Below, piece after piece: positions 20,437 through 33,648 of a stretch of 64,000 nt of DNA (position 1 is the stretch's first letter; the number at the start of each line of letters is the position of its first letter). The notes under the pieces were generated by a model. The model had not been told where the DNA came from, searched no databases, and was given only the letters and a program-made list of their open reading frames with translations. The DNA lies in the NCBI GenBank assembly GCA_027563935.2, contig JANVAS020000239.1:3224001-3288000 (forward strand), read 5' to 3'. A program made the translations under genes and the position numbers. This DNA comes from Costus lasius (taxonomy: Eukaryota > Streptophyta > Magnoliopsida > Zingiberales > Costaceae).

Positions 20437-21671
20437 ACTTGCAAGAAATACAAGGTGTATGTTTGCTTGTATGAAAAATTTTTTGGAAAAATTTTTCTTC
20501 TATCCATGCGCGTTTCACGTAGAAAGCGTTTTTCATCTAAACCTCTCTTTTCAATTTATGGCCGAAATTTGATTTTGTTTTATGATTGATTTAAGACCGA
20601 AGGCGCACGTAGTTTTGTCAAGTAGGACGGGCATTGTGTCTTCGGACTGGCCGGGTCTCTTGATCTGACAAAACTGCCAGCCGATAGGGTCTATGAAATC
20701 ATCATGGAACTTGATCTAAATTTTGACATAAATTTGGTTAAGAGAGTTCTTTGGATGATGTTGGCGCATAAGGTGCTAACATTTGATTTTTCTGGATTTT
20801 CAAAATTTACATGCGCCACTTGATTGGGTTAATATGGTCATAGCGAGTGCCCTCCTGTGTTGTGATGTGGAAGCATGTTTCCACTTGTGATGAATGCTTG
20901 TAAAATCTCTTTCCACCTGCGTGTGGTTCTCTCCCTATCTTGTTGTAAAGAATTTTTTTCATCATGTTTAGAATAGATGTAGAATTATATGATAGGTTAA
21001 GACTTCATCTTGACAACAAGGAGTCTTCTTCAATCGGAGTCAGAAGTGGCGCCAGCTTTGGAAGCATGGTGATAGACTTGCGGCTGAAGGAAGGACAGAT
21101 GCTTTCGGCTAATGGGATGGGCTGATCTGCTTTAGGGACTCGCAACCCTTGGATGCACGATAACATGTCACATGGCTCGTGACAAGTTATGTGTATGAAA
21201 AGGGCTATGACCATATCGATCAAACTAGCATGCCTGTGATGGTTTATTATTTTCTCCATAGCATGCCTATGATGTTTTTCCTTTGCTGCCATAACCATAG
21301 GAAAACTACATGCTAGAAAAGAATAAAATAAATATGAAAAAAACTCTCATTGAAATATCAAGTCAATAGCCTTCTAACGCGTAGCCCTCATCAAACTATC
21401 GATCGGTGGTGTTGTGAACTATTTCCCACCCTCATGGGACACACCCAGTTATCTTTAGAAGGTGTGAGGTGACAAAGATTTCCCCAGTCCAGTTTTAACC
21501 TGGGCGTGCCTTCGCAAGGAATTCGTTGGCCCTGGGCATAACGGTTAGGACCAGACTTGACTAGTTTTTCATATGTCACTAACATGATGAATTACTAGAG
21601 GCAGCTGTTGAGAGGATAGGGTTCTGTGTTGTATACAGCCCTCGCTGGACACAGGGTGCCTAGTCTGTCTT
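20437..21671 (+). other. RE3 leader, first part
   Basis: No supported gene. The stretch near 21340-21600 resembles the leaders of the other copia elements in arrangement (ATCAAGTCAATAGCCTTCT, TTCCCACCCTCATGGGACAC). GTCTT at 21667-21671 is the RE5 target duplication. The leader resumes at 53413. Confidence 0.7.
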
Positions 21672-23337
21672 TGTTGGGGTATGCCCTTAAGGCTAATGTT
21701 TGAGGCCTTGGGATTATTTCAGTATCATGTATAAACTCTATGTTTATAAAGGCAAAGGTTGTTATTCAGGTTGTTACATTATCTGCTGCAATATGTATAC
21801 TTCTGAATAATGTCTCAATGCTGTTCAGCTTGGCTGACATGCAGTATTGTCCTTAGTCGATATATCTTGGTGAACATGAGACAGCCTTGATATGATTGAG
21901 ACTAATATGTGTTCTAATCTTATAGGATGCTTCGAGCATGGAATAAGATGTAGACTCATGGGTACATTGGATGTACTGGACAGACCCTACTTAGGATGTT
22001 CAATTGCTTGTCACAATGTGAATAATCCTTGTATGCAAACAAGTGGCATATTTCCTCTGACTTGAGATCACTTGTGTTTCTAAATGATGATTGGCATTAT
22101 TTTGAGGTAGTTCAATATCATTTGAAACATAATGGTTATAGACTATCTTGGATAATGAGCATGAGTCATGTTAGGGCGCTAGTGATAGATATAGGATTGC
22201 CGTCTCCTTGTTTGGAGTGTGATGTTCTATAGGGGCCCCCTGGATGAGATGATTGAGAAAGTGTATGGCCATACCCAGATGACTATGTTCATCTGATCTA
22301 ATCATTCTCATCATATTGGAATTACAGGCTTGACACGCTTGTCCAATAAGAACATCCAGTGGCAAAGGAAACACATATGTCAAGTGACTTGGGTTCACAC
22401 TTGTGCTGTGGTTTGGGTGTAGTCTTGGAAGACTCTTTCCTTTATATCGGGAGACAGTGATGTGTTGCTAGATACCCCTCACTGATCGTGATAACGTAAG
22501 TTATCGTTACCGACATTTAAAGGAAACCCTTAGGGTCGCACAATTTGATGATATGGCTTACTTATGTCAGATCGTGTGGACTGAATTGTTTTGGTTCAGT
22601 TTAAGGAGTTTAAACTCTGATTGTAAGTGAGATCTGGTCTGATCATGTTTGATTGATTAGGGCTTGAGATCGGTAAACTTCGATCGAGAGAATTGATGCT
22701 AGATCGGTGAGATCAAGAGCATCAAGAGATGAATGGTTAGATCTTGAGCCTTATGGTTTAATTTGATCTAGACCAATGCTTGGCTTAATTTGGTCTTTGA
22801 ACCAAATCCAATTGGACCAGCTCATCAAGTGAGCGCATGGTTCAAAGAGGAGAACATTGCGGTTTGTTCACTAAGTGTGAACACTTGAACGTGTGAGGGT
22901 TTACTATTTTTGGAAGTCATGCTTTCCAAAATAGGGAGCACGCCTCACGTTCGAGAGCATTGCTCTATTCTCGCTCGCCTCTTCCTCTCGTCGCCTCTCT
23001 CTCGTGTGGTGAGTCTCCACGCAAAGGAGAAGAGAAGAAAGCCAAGAGACATCTCTCATCTCCTTCACGAAGGGAAACCTTGAAGCTTTGCTAGCACAAA
23101 GACGCCAAGGGAGTAGTCATCTTCATCTTGTGTGCGTCACCTTTGGAGGAGAGCCGCTCGCCCTCTTGCTTCCAAGTCGCCATCCAAGCAATGGCAATGG
23201 TATGATCCCCTTCTTGATCTATACAAGACTTAAGTTGATCTATGTTCATACATGCGATCCTAGGAAACCCTAGATTCCGCCCATGCAAGTTTTTATATGC
23301 GCATGCTTTAGGGTTTCGCCCCCTTAGAGAACTTTCA
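21672..23337 (+). repeat. RE5 5' LTR
   Basis: 1666 bp, TGTTGGGG...ACTTTCA. It carries the conserved block near 21870-22080, the CArG-like CTATTTTTGG (22904-22913) and the proposed start exon ATGGCAATG (23191-23199) followed by GTATGATCC. The TCACG at 22945-22949 corresponds to the site where RE7 entered the 3' LTR. Confidence 0.93.
23191..23208 (+). other. Proposed LTR start exon and donor, RE5
   Basis: ATGGCAATG then GTATGATCC. Joining to the acceptor at 25111 gives Met-Ala-Met followed in frame by ISAATNTTAFNVRS. RE5 has ACA where RE4 has the gag ATG, so the LTR ATG would be its only nearby in-frame start. Confidence 0.5.
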
Positions 23338-25111
23338 ATTGGTATCAGAGCCATGGTTCCTTGTATGATTCATATGATTGCTTAATGTGATCCTTGTTTG
23401 CGCTTATTAGTAGATCTAAAAGAGCATGCGAAAATATGATGTATGTTTTACATTGGCGCATGTATATAGTTGGCGCTTGTTGTAGTTTTTTCTCAAAACA
23501 TTACTTGCGCGCCCCTTATTAGATCTAAGCGCCTACTTCAAAAGCTTAGACGGGTTATTAGGGTTGAAGTCATCGTCCAGTCTAGACCCAACAGTCTGAT
23601 CAGACTATCTGACAGCCTAGATGGGTCGACCAGATGGCTCCTATGCGCAAGCATGAGGTGGCTATTGGTCGACTGCTGAAAGGCATGTAGCGATGTCTGA
23701 TTGAGACAACCGATGAACGCTCATGATTAAGGCCCAGGGTCACACCCGCTTGCCAGAACTCATGAGGGACGTTCAGCCCTTAACGCATGCATTGTTGACC
23801 ATGAGGTCGACTCAAGTCGGTTATGACTTGGTGCATGCAAGGGCAGTGGGTCTGACTAGGTCTGATGAGTGGATCCCTATTAATGGACCGTTGTAAGGTA
23901 GTAGGGCACATAAGGAAATAAAATGAAGCCAATGGGTTTTTCGAAAAATTTTATTTTCTTGATTGGATCACATGATGTTTGTATAACATGAATGATTGTC
24001 TATTTAATCTTATGTGGGCTGCCTAAATTTAATGTGTGCTGTGCTGGGGCCTGCGTGCCTGGAGGTATTATTTGTAAATTATTATTGTGATCTGTGCATC
24101 ACATTTTTTAATTAATTTATAAAGTGTAATTGACCTGCGTGTCAATCATGTCTAGATAGATTAAATTGTAATTTAATCAGACATGAGCACAGAGCACACA
24201 TGGCAGAGGCGCATGCAGCAAGTGGCTTCACCAGTGGGAGGTCTAGGGTTCGACTCTTGGACAGGCGCATTTTACCTGGTGGGCGCACCTGAGCTGCAGT
24301 GGGCACTTGGGCCCGGGTTGGGCCAGAGGAAATGCTAAAGACCCATGAAGAGCTCAAGTGAAGACTTAAGTTAATTAAGGTCTTACTTAGGCTTAATGGG
24401 CTTTTACCACATAAGATCATCATGCTTTTAATTTACTGTTTAAGTTATTTAATAACTGCATGATTTATTCTTCTGCTATCACCATAGGATTTGAATGATA
24501 GTAAGAAGATAAAGGACCATTAAAATCCAACGTTAAATATCAAGCACGTAAGCCTTCTGACGCGAAACCTCATTGTTCTGACTATCGTTGGGGCCGTGTT
24601 GTACCCACTCAGTGGGCACGCCCATCTATCTTCAGACGGTGTGTGATTACACCTGCGTGTTACAGAGAAGGGATTTATCGCTTCTCGTTGCACAGCATAA
24701 CACGTGGTGGTACAGGGAGTAGGTCGGGTCAGCTTGACCATGTAGGCTACATATTGAGCATATGGTAGCTATATGGAGGCAGCCATCTGTGGGATCAGAG
24801 ACTGTGTTGTACCAACTCAGTTGGCACAGTCTGCTGGATTGCCCAGATGAAGGGGAATCGCACGGGTTGGCGATTGGCAGGGATTGCCTACCAGAAATTA
24901 GTGCTTGTACTCTCTGTGCATCTTATCTCGCCTGAGCGGGACGCGGAGACCAAGTATGAAATCTGGATCCCAACTCATTAAAAGAGTTTCACTCTTTCGG
25001 ACTGTTTTACTGGATTTTTCAGTCAGATAAAATAGTGAGAAAAGAATCATTCTTAAGTCCTGAATTGATTCTAACATTGATACTGACCTTGCTGTTCTTG
25101 CATTGTTGTAG
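23338..25111 (+). other. RE5 primer site and leader
   Basis: The primer site TGGTATCAGAGC (23340-23351) is a perfect tRNA-Met match. The following 1.76 kb has no recognisable gene and many short upstream frames. It ends with TACTGAC and TTGTTGTAG, as in RE4. Confidence 0.75.
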
Positions 25112-26095
25112 ATTTCTGCAGCAACGAACACCACAGCGTTCAATGTGCGATCCCTACTGGAAAGGGAGAAGTTTGCTGGGCCAAACTTCTCAGACTGGTA
25201 CGGACACCTTAAGATTGTTCTTAAGGCTGAGAGGAAACTGTATGTCCTCGAGACGGCTATACCGCCTCAACCCACTGCGAACGCCGCAAGGGCGGTTCGG
25301 GAAGCTTATGAGAAGTATGTCAATGATAGCATTGATGTCGCTTGCCTTATGCTAGCGTCTATGACGCCGCAGCTTCAGCGTCAGCATGAGGATTTATCGG
25401 CTATAGAAATTATAGCAAACCTCAAGATGCTGTATGCAGCACAGGCAAGGACTGAACGCTATAACTTGACTAAACTTTTCTTTCAGAGCAAACTGACTGA
25501 AGGGAGTCCAGTGGGAGCTCACGTACTCAAGAAGATTGGGTACAAGGAGGCTCTAGAGAAACTGGGACACACCATCAATCAGGAGCTTGTTGTAGACATC
25601 ATCCTACAGTCTCTCCCGGCCTCTTTCGATCCATTCATCATTAATTTTAATATGAACAAGATCGACTGTACGCCGGCAGAGTTACTGAACATGCTCTTGA
25701 CTACAAAGCAGACTTAGTCTCAAGGGAACGCCTTCATCCTCTGTCCTAATGGTTCCTTCTAGGAACAAGAAGAAGGGGAAGAAGGGCAAAGCCCCTATCA
25801 AGAGCTACAACAAGGCTCTAAAGCAAAAGGTAAAGCAGTCGAAGGAATACAGATGTTTCCATTGTGGCCAGCTGGGTCACTGGAAAAAGGACTGTAAAGC
25901 GCTCCAAGGAGATAAGAAGGGAAGCAACACTTTCGCTTCTGGCTCAGGTATTTTCGTGACTGAAGTCATGGTATCTTCTTCTTCTATTTCATGGGTGTTG
26001 GACACTGCATGTGAGTTCACATTTGTTCAAATGTACAGGAACTCAAGAGAAGAAGACAGGTGGGACAGCATGAGGTGGACCTACGAGTAGGAAAC
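25112..26095 (+). pseudogene. gag: RE5 gag and start of protease (broken)
   Basis: The frame is open from the acceptor at 25112 through FNVRSLLEREKFAGPNFSDW to a TAG at 25715-25717. Comparison with RE6 shows that a small insertion there also shifts the frame. The homologous frame then continues with the lysine-rich stretch and the zinc knuckle CFHCGQLGHWKKDC (near 25855-25896) into protease VLDTAC. A one-base deletion just after it shifts the frame again. There is no ATG at the gag start (ACA replaces it). The copy ends at GAAAC (26091-26095), where RE6 begins. The remainder of pol is absent from the window. Confidence 0.88.
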
Positions 26096-27788
26096 TATTG
26101 GGGTATGCCCTTAAGGCTAATGTTTGAGGCCTTGGGATTCTTTCAGTATCATGTATAAACTCTAATGTTTATAAAGGCAATGGTTGTTATTCAGGTTGTT
26201 ACATTATCTGCTGCAATAAGTGTACTTCTGAATAATGTCTCAATGCTGTTCAGCTAGGCTGACATGCTATAAAGTCCTTAGTCGAGATATCTTGGTGAAC
26301 ATGAGACAGCCTTGATATGATTGAGACTAATATGTGTTCTAATCTTATAGGATGCTTCGAGCATGGAATAAGATGTAGACTCATGGGTACATTGGATGTA
26401 CTGGACAGACCCTACTAGGATATTCAATTGCTTGTCACAATGTGAATAATCCTTGTATGCAACAAGTGGCATATTTCCTCTGACTTGAGATCACTTGTGT
26501 TTCTAAATGATAATTGTCATTGTTTTGAGGTAGTTCAATATCATTTGAAATATAATGGTTATAGACTATCTTGGATAATGATCATGAGTCAGGTTAGGAC
26601 ACTAATGATAGATAAAGGATTGCCGTCTCCTAGTTTGGAGTGTGATGTTTTATAGGGGCCCCCCTTGGATGAGATGATTGAGAAAGTGTATGGCCATACC
26701 CAGATGACTGTGTTCATCTGATCTAATCATTCTCATCATATTGGAGTCACAGGCTTGACACGCTTGTCCAATAAGAACATCCAGTGGCAAAGGAAACATG
26801 TATGCCTTGTGAAGTGGATTCACACTTGTGCTGTGGTTTGGGTGTAGTCTTGGAAGAGTCTTTCCTTTATATCGGGAGACAGTGATGTGTTGCTAGATAC
26901 CCCTCACTGATCGTGATAACGTAAGTTATCGTTACCGACATTTAAAGGAAACCCTTAGGGTCGCACAATTTGATGATATGGCTTACTCATGTCAGATCGT
27001 GTGGACTGAATTGTTTCGGTTCATTTTAAAGGGATTTAAACTCTGATTGTAAGTGAGATCTGGTCTGATCATGTTTGATTGATTAGGGCTTGAGATCGGT
27101 AAGCTTCGATCGAGAGAAGTGATGCTAGATTGGTGAGATCAAGAGCATCGAGAGATCAACGGTTAGATCTTGAACCTTTGGGTTTAATGAGATCTAGATC
27201 AAAGGCTTGGCTTAATTGGTCATTGAACCAAATGTCATTGAACCGGCTCATGTGTGAGCGCTTGGTTCAAATGAAAGAGATGAGCGTTCGGTTCACTTGG
27301 GTGAACGCATGAACGCATGAGCATTGAGGGCTTTCTATATTTGGAAAGTCGGTTTTCCATTTTGAGAGTAACGCCCCACGTTTGTAAAAAACGCCTCTTG
27401 CTCTCGTTCTCTTCTCCTTTCGACGACACACTCGTGAAAAAAGAGGTTAACGCCTTGGAGAAAATTCAGCCAAGCAAGAGTTCATCTCTCAATTCCCTTC
27501 AAGCGATCAAGGAGACTTGAAGGTCTTTGCTAGCACAAAGAACATCAAGGAGGAGCCATCTCTCTTCTTGTGTGCGGCACCTTTGGAGGAGAGCCCTTTC
27601 GATCTCTACTTCCAAGACGCCATCCATCAAATGGCATTGGTATGAATCTTTCGATCTTTACAAGGTTTTAAAGTTGATCATATGAATATATCACATGCGA
27701 TCCTTATGAAACCCTAATTCCGCTGCCAAAAAGTTTACATGCGCCACTTTAGGGTTTCGCCCCCCCCCCTTCTATAGGGACCCTTTCA
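26096..27788 (+). repeat. RE6 5' LTR
   Basis: 1693 bp. It begins TATTGGGGTATGCCC (second base A instead of G) and ends CCCTTTCA. The CArG-like decamer is CTATATTTGG (27335-27344). The proposed start exon ATGGCATTG (27631-27639) is followed by GTATGAATC. Confidence 0.92.
27631..27648 (+). other. Proposed LTR start exon and donor, RE6
   Basis: ATGGCATTG then GTATGAATC. It joins in frame to the acceptor at 29612 (ISAATNTTNFNVRS). As in RE5, the internal gag ATG is absent (ACG), so the LTR ATG would be the start. Confidence 0.5.
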
Positions 27789-29612
27789 ATTGGTATAAGA
27801 GGGTATGGTTTATATATGTTCATATGATTGCTTGATCTTCATGCTTGATCCATGTATGCGCTTTTGATTAGATCTAAGGTTACATGCGAAAATTGTTGTA
27901 AACATATGTGAGTTGGCGAAAATACATGCTTATCATAGATGTATGTTTTCTCCTTGGCGCATGTTTGTGGGCGCATGCTTTAGTTTTTCTCAAAACAAAA
28001 GGACTAGCACGCCTTTCATTAGATCTAATAAGCGCCTACTATAAACCCTTAGACGGGTTATTAGGGTTGAAGTCATCGTCTAGTTAAGATCCAAACAGTC
28101 TATCAGACCATCTGACAGCCTAGATGGGTCGACCAGATGGCACCTGTGCACAAGCACGAGGTGGCTATAGGTCGACTGCAGACAGGCGTGTAGCGATGTC
28201 TAGTTGAGACAACCAGTGAACGTGCATGAGTTAGGCCCGGGGTCACACCCGCTTGCCTGAATTCATGAGGGTCGTTCAGCCCGTTGCATGCATTGTTGGC
28301 CACTGGGTCAACTCAAGTCAGTTAGGACTTGATGCACGCAAGGGCAGTGGGTCTGACTAGGTCTGATGAGTGGATCCCTATTAATGGACCGTTGTAAGGT
28401 AGTAGGGCACAAAAGGAAAATAAAATTGATGCCAATGGGTTTTTCAAAAATTTTATTTTCTGGTTTGGATCACATGTTGAATGGATGCCATGATGCGTGT
28501 TTATTTAATCTTATGTAGGCTGCCTATTTAATGTGTGCTGTGCTGGGGCCTGCGTGCCTGGATTAAAATTGAAAATTAATTTTGATTGTGATCTGCGTAT
28601 CACATTTTAATTAATTTATTCTGTAATTGACCTGCGTGTCAATCATGTCTAGATAGATTAAAATGTATTTTAATCAGACATGAGCACAGAGCACACTTGG
28701 CAGAGGCGCATGCAGCTTGAGGCTTAACCAGGTGGGAGGTCTAGGGTTCGACTCTGGGACAGGCGCATTTTCCTGGTGGGCGCACCTGAGCTGCTGAGGG
28801 CGCTTAGGCCCTGGGTTGGGCCAGAAGAGATGCAAAAGACCCATGAAGAGCTCAAGTGAAGACTTAAGTTAAATTAAGGTCTTACCTAGGGTTAATGGGC
28901 TTTTACCACATAAGATCAGCATGCTTTCTATTTATTGTTTATATAACTAGAATTGCATGATTTAATCTTCTGCTATCACCATAGGTTTTGTATGATAGTT
29001 AAGAAGATAAAAAGACCGTTAAAATCCAACGTTAAAATATCAAGCACGTAATCCTTTTGGCGCGAAACCTCACTGTTCTGACTATCGTTGGGGCCGTGTT
29101 GTACCCACTCAGTGGGCACGCCCATCTATCTTCAGACGGTGTGTGATTACACCTACGTGTTACAGAGAAGGGATTTATCGCTTCTCGTTGCTCAGCATAG
29201 CACATGGTGGTCCAGGAAGTAGGTCGGGTCAGCTTGACCATGTAGGCTACATACTGAGCATATGTGAGCTATATGGAGGCAGCCATCTGTGGGATCAGAG
29301 ACTGTGTTGTACCAACTCAGTTGGCACAGTCTGCTGGATTGCCCAGATGAAGGGGAATCGCACGGGTTGGCGATTGGCTGGGATTGCCTACCAGAAATTA
29401 GTGCTTGTACTCTCTGTGCATCTTATCTCGCCTGAGCGGGACGCGGAGACCAAGCATGAAATCTGGATCCCATCTCACTAAAAGAGCGTTACTCTTTCGG
29501 ACTGTTTTACTGGATTTTTTAGTCAGATAAAATAGTGAGAAAAGAATCTTTCTTAAGTCCTGGATTGATTCTAAACATTGATACTGACCTTGCTATTCTT
29601 GCAATGTTGTAG
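27789..29612 (+). other. RE6 primer site and leader
   Basis: The primer site TGGTATAAGAGG (27791-27802) has two changes from TGGTATCAGAGC. No gene is seen in the next 1.8 kb. The 3' end has the TACTGAC motif and the acceptor TGTTGTAG. Confidence 0.72.
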
Positions 29613-31314
29613 ATTTCTGCAGCAACGAACACCACGAATTTCAATGTGCGATCCCTACTGGAAAGGGAGAAGTTTGCTGGGCCAAACTTCTCGGACTGGT
29701 ACGGACACCTTAAGATTGTTCTTAAGGCAGAGAGGAAACTGTATGTCCTCGAGACGGCAATACTGCCTCAACCCGCTGCGAACGCCGCAAGGGCGGTTCG
29801 CGATGCCTATGAAAAGCATGTCAATGATAGCATTGATGTCGCTTGCCTGATGCTTGCGTCTATGACGCCAGAGCTGCAACGTCAGCATGAGGATCTATCT
29901 GCTATACAGATTATAGCAAACCTCAAGATGCTGTATGCTGCACAGGCTAGGACTGAACGCTACAATTTGACTAAGCTTTTCTTTCAGAGCAAACTGACTG
30001 AAGGGAGTCCAGTGGGAGCTCACGTACTCAAGATGATTGGGTACAAGGAGGCTCTAGAGAAACTGGGACACACCGTCAATCAGGAGCTTGCTGTAGACAT
30101 CATTCTTCAGTCTCTCCCGGCCTCTTTCGATCCGTTCATTATTAATTTCAATATGAACAAGATCGACTGTACCCCGGCAGAGTTACTGAACATGCTCTTG
30201 ACTACAGAGTTGACTCTAAAGGGAAAGCCTTCAACCTCTGTCTTGATGGTTCCTTCCAGGAATAAGAAGAAGGGGAAGAAGGGCAAAGCCCCTGTCAAGA
30301 GCTGCAACAAGGCTCTGAAACAAAAGGTTAAGCGGTCGAAGAAATACAGATGTTTCCATTGTGGCCAGCTTGGTCACTGGAAAAAGGACTGTAAAGCGCT
30401 CCAAGGAGACAAGAAGGGAAGCATTGCTTCTGGCTCAGGTATATTTGTGACTGACGTCATGATATCTTCTTCTTCTATTTCATGGGTGTTGGACACTGCA
30501 TGTGGAGTTCACATTTGTTCAAATGTACAGGAACTCAAGAGAAGAAGACAGGTGGGACAGCATGAGGTGGACCTACGAGTTGGAAACGGGGCACGGGTTG
30601 CTGCTGTTGCTGTAGGAGTTTATTACATCTCATTACCATCTGGACTTGTATTAGAACTGAACAATTGTTACTTTGTACCTAGCATAATGAAAAATATTAT
30701 CTCTATTCCTGCTCTTGTCAGGAAAGGGTTTTCCTTTGAATGCAATATTTCAAAGTGTGTTATTTCTTTAGATAATATTGTTTATGCTACTGGATCAATT
30801 AACAATGGATTATTCATGTTGGACATGGAATGTTCTATACAAAATATTGATAAAAAGAAAGCCAAGTATGCTGATAATAGCACCTTGCTATGGCATAGTC
30901 GTTAAGGCCACATTAACAAGAAACGCATTAAGCGGTTGCATGACCATGGACTGCTGGGATCATTCTCCTATGAGGAGATTGATACATGCAAAGCTTGTTT
31001 AATGGGTAAAATGACGAAGTCTCCTTTTTCTAATAAAGGTCAAAGGGCTTCAGGTTTACTTGACCTTATACACAGTGATGTGTGTGGGCCATTTAGTAAA
31101 CATACCAGAGGTGGCTTTTCGTACTTCATTACCTTTACTGATGATTTCAGTAGGTATGGATATGTCTATCTAATGAGACATAAAAGTGAATCTTTTGACA
31201 AGTTCAAAGAGTTCAAAAATGAAGTACAGAATCAGCTAGGCCGAAATATCAAGGCACTTCGTTCAGATCGAGGTGGAGAATACCTAAGTCGAGAGTTTAC
31301 TGACTATCTGAAGG
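29613..31314 (+). pseudogene. gag-pol: RE6 gag-protease-integrase, first part
   Basis: The frame is open from the acceptor (29613) through gag, the zinc knuckle CFHCGQLGHWKKDC (near 30350), protease VLDTACG and into integrase. One stop, TAA at 30903-30905 within the HHCC finger (HSR*GH), breaks it. The same frame then continues with TCKACLMGKMTKSPF and the first two catalytic aspartates (HSDVCGP, RSDRGGEY). RE8 interrupts it after FTDYLK. The GAAGG before the break recurs at 42097-42101. Apart from the single stop this half is undamaged. Confidence 0.9.
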
Positions 31315-33030
31315 TGTAAGGCCCTCGATTTTTCTGAATTATGATTTAAGGTTAGAAATTTTGTTCTGTATTTTTATCTGTTAAAATTTTGGGATTTTTA
31401 CCTAAGTGTAGGAATTTTTTCCTACAGGGCAAAAATAATTATTTTGGTTGGGGATTTGAACCCTCAACCTTGATTCTTTGCTCCTGGAATTTCTTCCACC
31501 ATGGTGGCGCATATTCTGATGTAATTGGAGTGGCGCAGGGTGGTTAAGCCTAGGTAAGCCCATAAAACCAATTTTTCACTTAAGTTTACTGGGTTATTGG
31601 ATCTTGGATCTGTTTGGGGTGGAAAAAAAAAGGGAATTTGCGTGAGGGCTCCTCTCCCTCACGACTTTTGTTTGTTTTCTGCCCTAGCCGCCTTGGTTGT
31701 CGCCCTCACTGTGCTTGGCGCCTCTTGGAATTTTCTGACGCTGGTGGTGGCAGACTGGTGGTGGACGAACTTCCTAGTGATCCTCTGTCTTGGCGTTTTT
31801 CTCTGTGGACGATTTTTCAGTGAGTAATTCGATCCTAAGGAGTCTAATCCGCTAAATTGTAGATTATCATTCAATTAAAATTCGTTATTTGCAATGATTA
31901 TTCGTATGGGGTCGAATTCAAATATTTATAGGGTTTTAAAATCCTGCACTGCTGAAATCTGCATTCTCTAATCTGACCTTTGTGTACTATAACGCCAATA
32001 TCTCATGGCCTATAGATGCAAATTGCACGAAATAAATTTTTTATGAAACTAGATACATTCGGCTTTAATTTGAATATGATATCGACCATATCCGAGCTGT
32101 ATTCTTATTTCAATCTGTATGGCGATCTAGCTGTACAAAATCAGTTTTCTGGAAATCTGAATTTCGACCTTTATGTGTTCGAACCATAATATCTCCCTAG
32201 GTATAGCTTGAAATCTTGCCAAATCAGTTTTATTAGAAAGTAGACTCGAAGGGATTCATTTTTATTACCATATCGCCTATTTTCTGTTAGTTATTGGATC
32301 TGAAATTTGTGTCGCAATTCTGATGTACGAATCTGTTTTCTGGAATTCTGAAATCCCGACCTTTCTATGTTCGAACACCCATACCTCCCCGGTTATAACT
32401 CCAAATCCGATGGATTCAGTTCTATTGGAAAGTAGGTCCAAACAGCTTCATTGTGAATATCATATTGCCTATTTTAGATTTCTTACTCGGTCTGAAACAT
32501 CTGTTGCAAGTATGATATATTAATCTATTTTTTTGAAACATCTGTTTAATTGTTTGTTACGCGAATAATTTCTGTTCTGTACATATGTAGTGAATTTCTG
32601 AAACTTTGAATGTGTTATAACCTTTGTGAGAACATAGAATGGTTTGACCTGAATTAAGGATAGTTGTATGAAATCTAAGGAATTCACTCATATATTACTT
32701 CTGGTTGATGGTAAAAATTATGGAAAATGTTCAGCTTTTATTTTCTGCAAATTGTAATTTTGTTAAGGACTGGATATTGGGGTGTGTCATTTTCTGGTTT
32801 GTGAGACACTTTGGGCATGATGTGAGATTTGAGTGGTGGTTAGTCCTACTCCTCCGTTTCAGCATGATCTGCTCTGTAAAAATTATGCCCTAGTGTAGCA
32901 CTCTTCCGTGTCCTTATCCTCCTTCTGTGGCGCTGTAATGGTGCTGATAGTCTACTACGACCCATGAGACACTAGTGAAGGGTAGATGTGAGCTGGTCTC
33001 ACCTTCCGTTCTCCCTCCACTATTTCTGTT

Positions 33031-33182
33031 CTGTTCTGGGTATTGGAGGCCAGAGTGCCACGTCCTGACAAGACGGGGGCCACCCACTGATACCTCCTCT
33101 ACCATTCTGTTCTGGGTATTGGAGGCCAGAGTGCCACATCCTGACAAGACGGGGGCCACCCACTGATACCTCCTCTACCATT
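33031..33182 (+). repeat. 76-bp tandem duplication in the RE8 LTR
   Basis: Two copies of a 76-bp unit starting CTGTTCTGGGTATTGGAGG lie at 33031 and 33107 with one or two differences. The 3' LTR has the same pair at 40813-40964, so the duplication predates this insertion. Confidence 0.9.
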
Positions 33183-33332
33183 CTGTTTTCTGATATGCAT
33201 GCATGTCTCGTCCTCGGCAGAGGTGGGGTCAGACCTTCTGTGGTGATCATACCTTCTGTGGTCTTCAGGCCTTCTGTGGCCTTTCTGTTTCTGATGTAGA
33301 CTATCCGTTTGGATTCTGAAAAATTCTGACTT

Positions 33333-33449
33333 TCTGTCTGTCAGTTCTGATTTTCTGTAGTTCTGTTTCGATCTGTCTGTCAGTTCCGATTTTCTGTAGT
33401 TCTGTTTCGATCTGTCTGTCAGCTCCGATTTTCTGTAGTTCTGTAGTAT
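33333..33449 (+). repeat. 39-bp triplicate in the RE8 LTR
   Basis: Three copies of a unit starting TCTGTCTGTCAG lie at 33333, 33372 and 33411, the last diverging at its end. The same triplicate is in the 3' LTR near 41115-41231. Confidence 0.88.
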
Positions 33450-33632
33450 AGGTGTGTTGGGCGGTGTGATTAGTTATAATTGTCTGTAATTGATTATGTT
33501 TTGCTTCTGATATGGTATTTTATTATGTTTTGTTTCTAATATAAGTGTGCATGTTAAGTGTTTTATCTGCAAGCATGTTTCTGATATTTTTTTGATGTGT
33601 ACTATGGATGGCTTTTAGTGTCTTTTACTCAC

Positions 33633-33648
33633 TGAGCTTTTTAGCTCA
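33633..33648 (+). promoter_or_regulatory. Small hairpin in the RE8 LTR
   Basis: TGAGCTTTTTAGCTCA has a six-base stem and four-T loop, followed by ACCCCCG. It is kept in the 3' LTR (41415-41430). I recall similar sequences in related plant LTRs, but the function is unknown. Confidence 0.45.

Noticed and set aside
31597..31874. Overlapping frames of 69-76 codons on both strands, repeated at 39364-39656
   Set aside because: They are part of the RE8 LTR and are present twice because LTRs are repeated. They have no recognisable domain.
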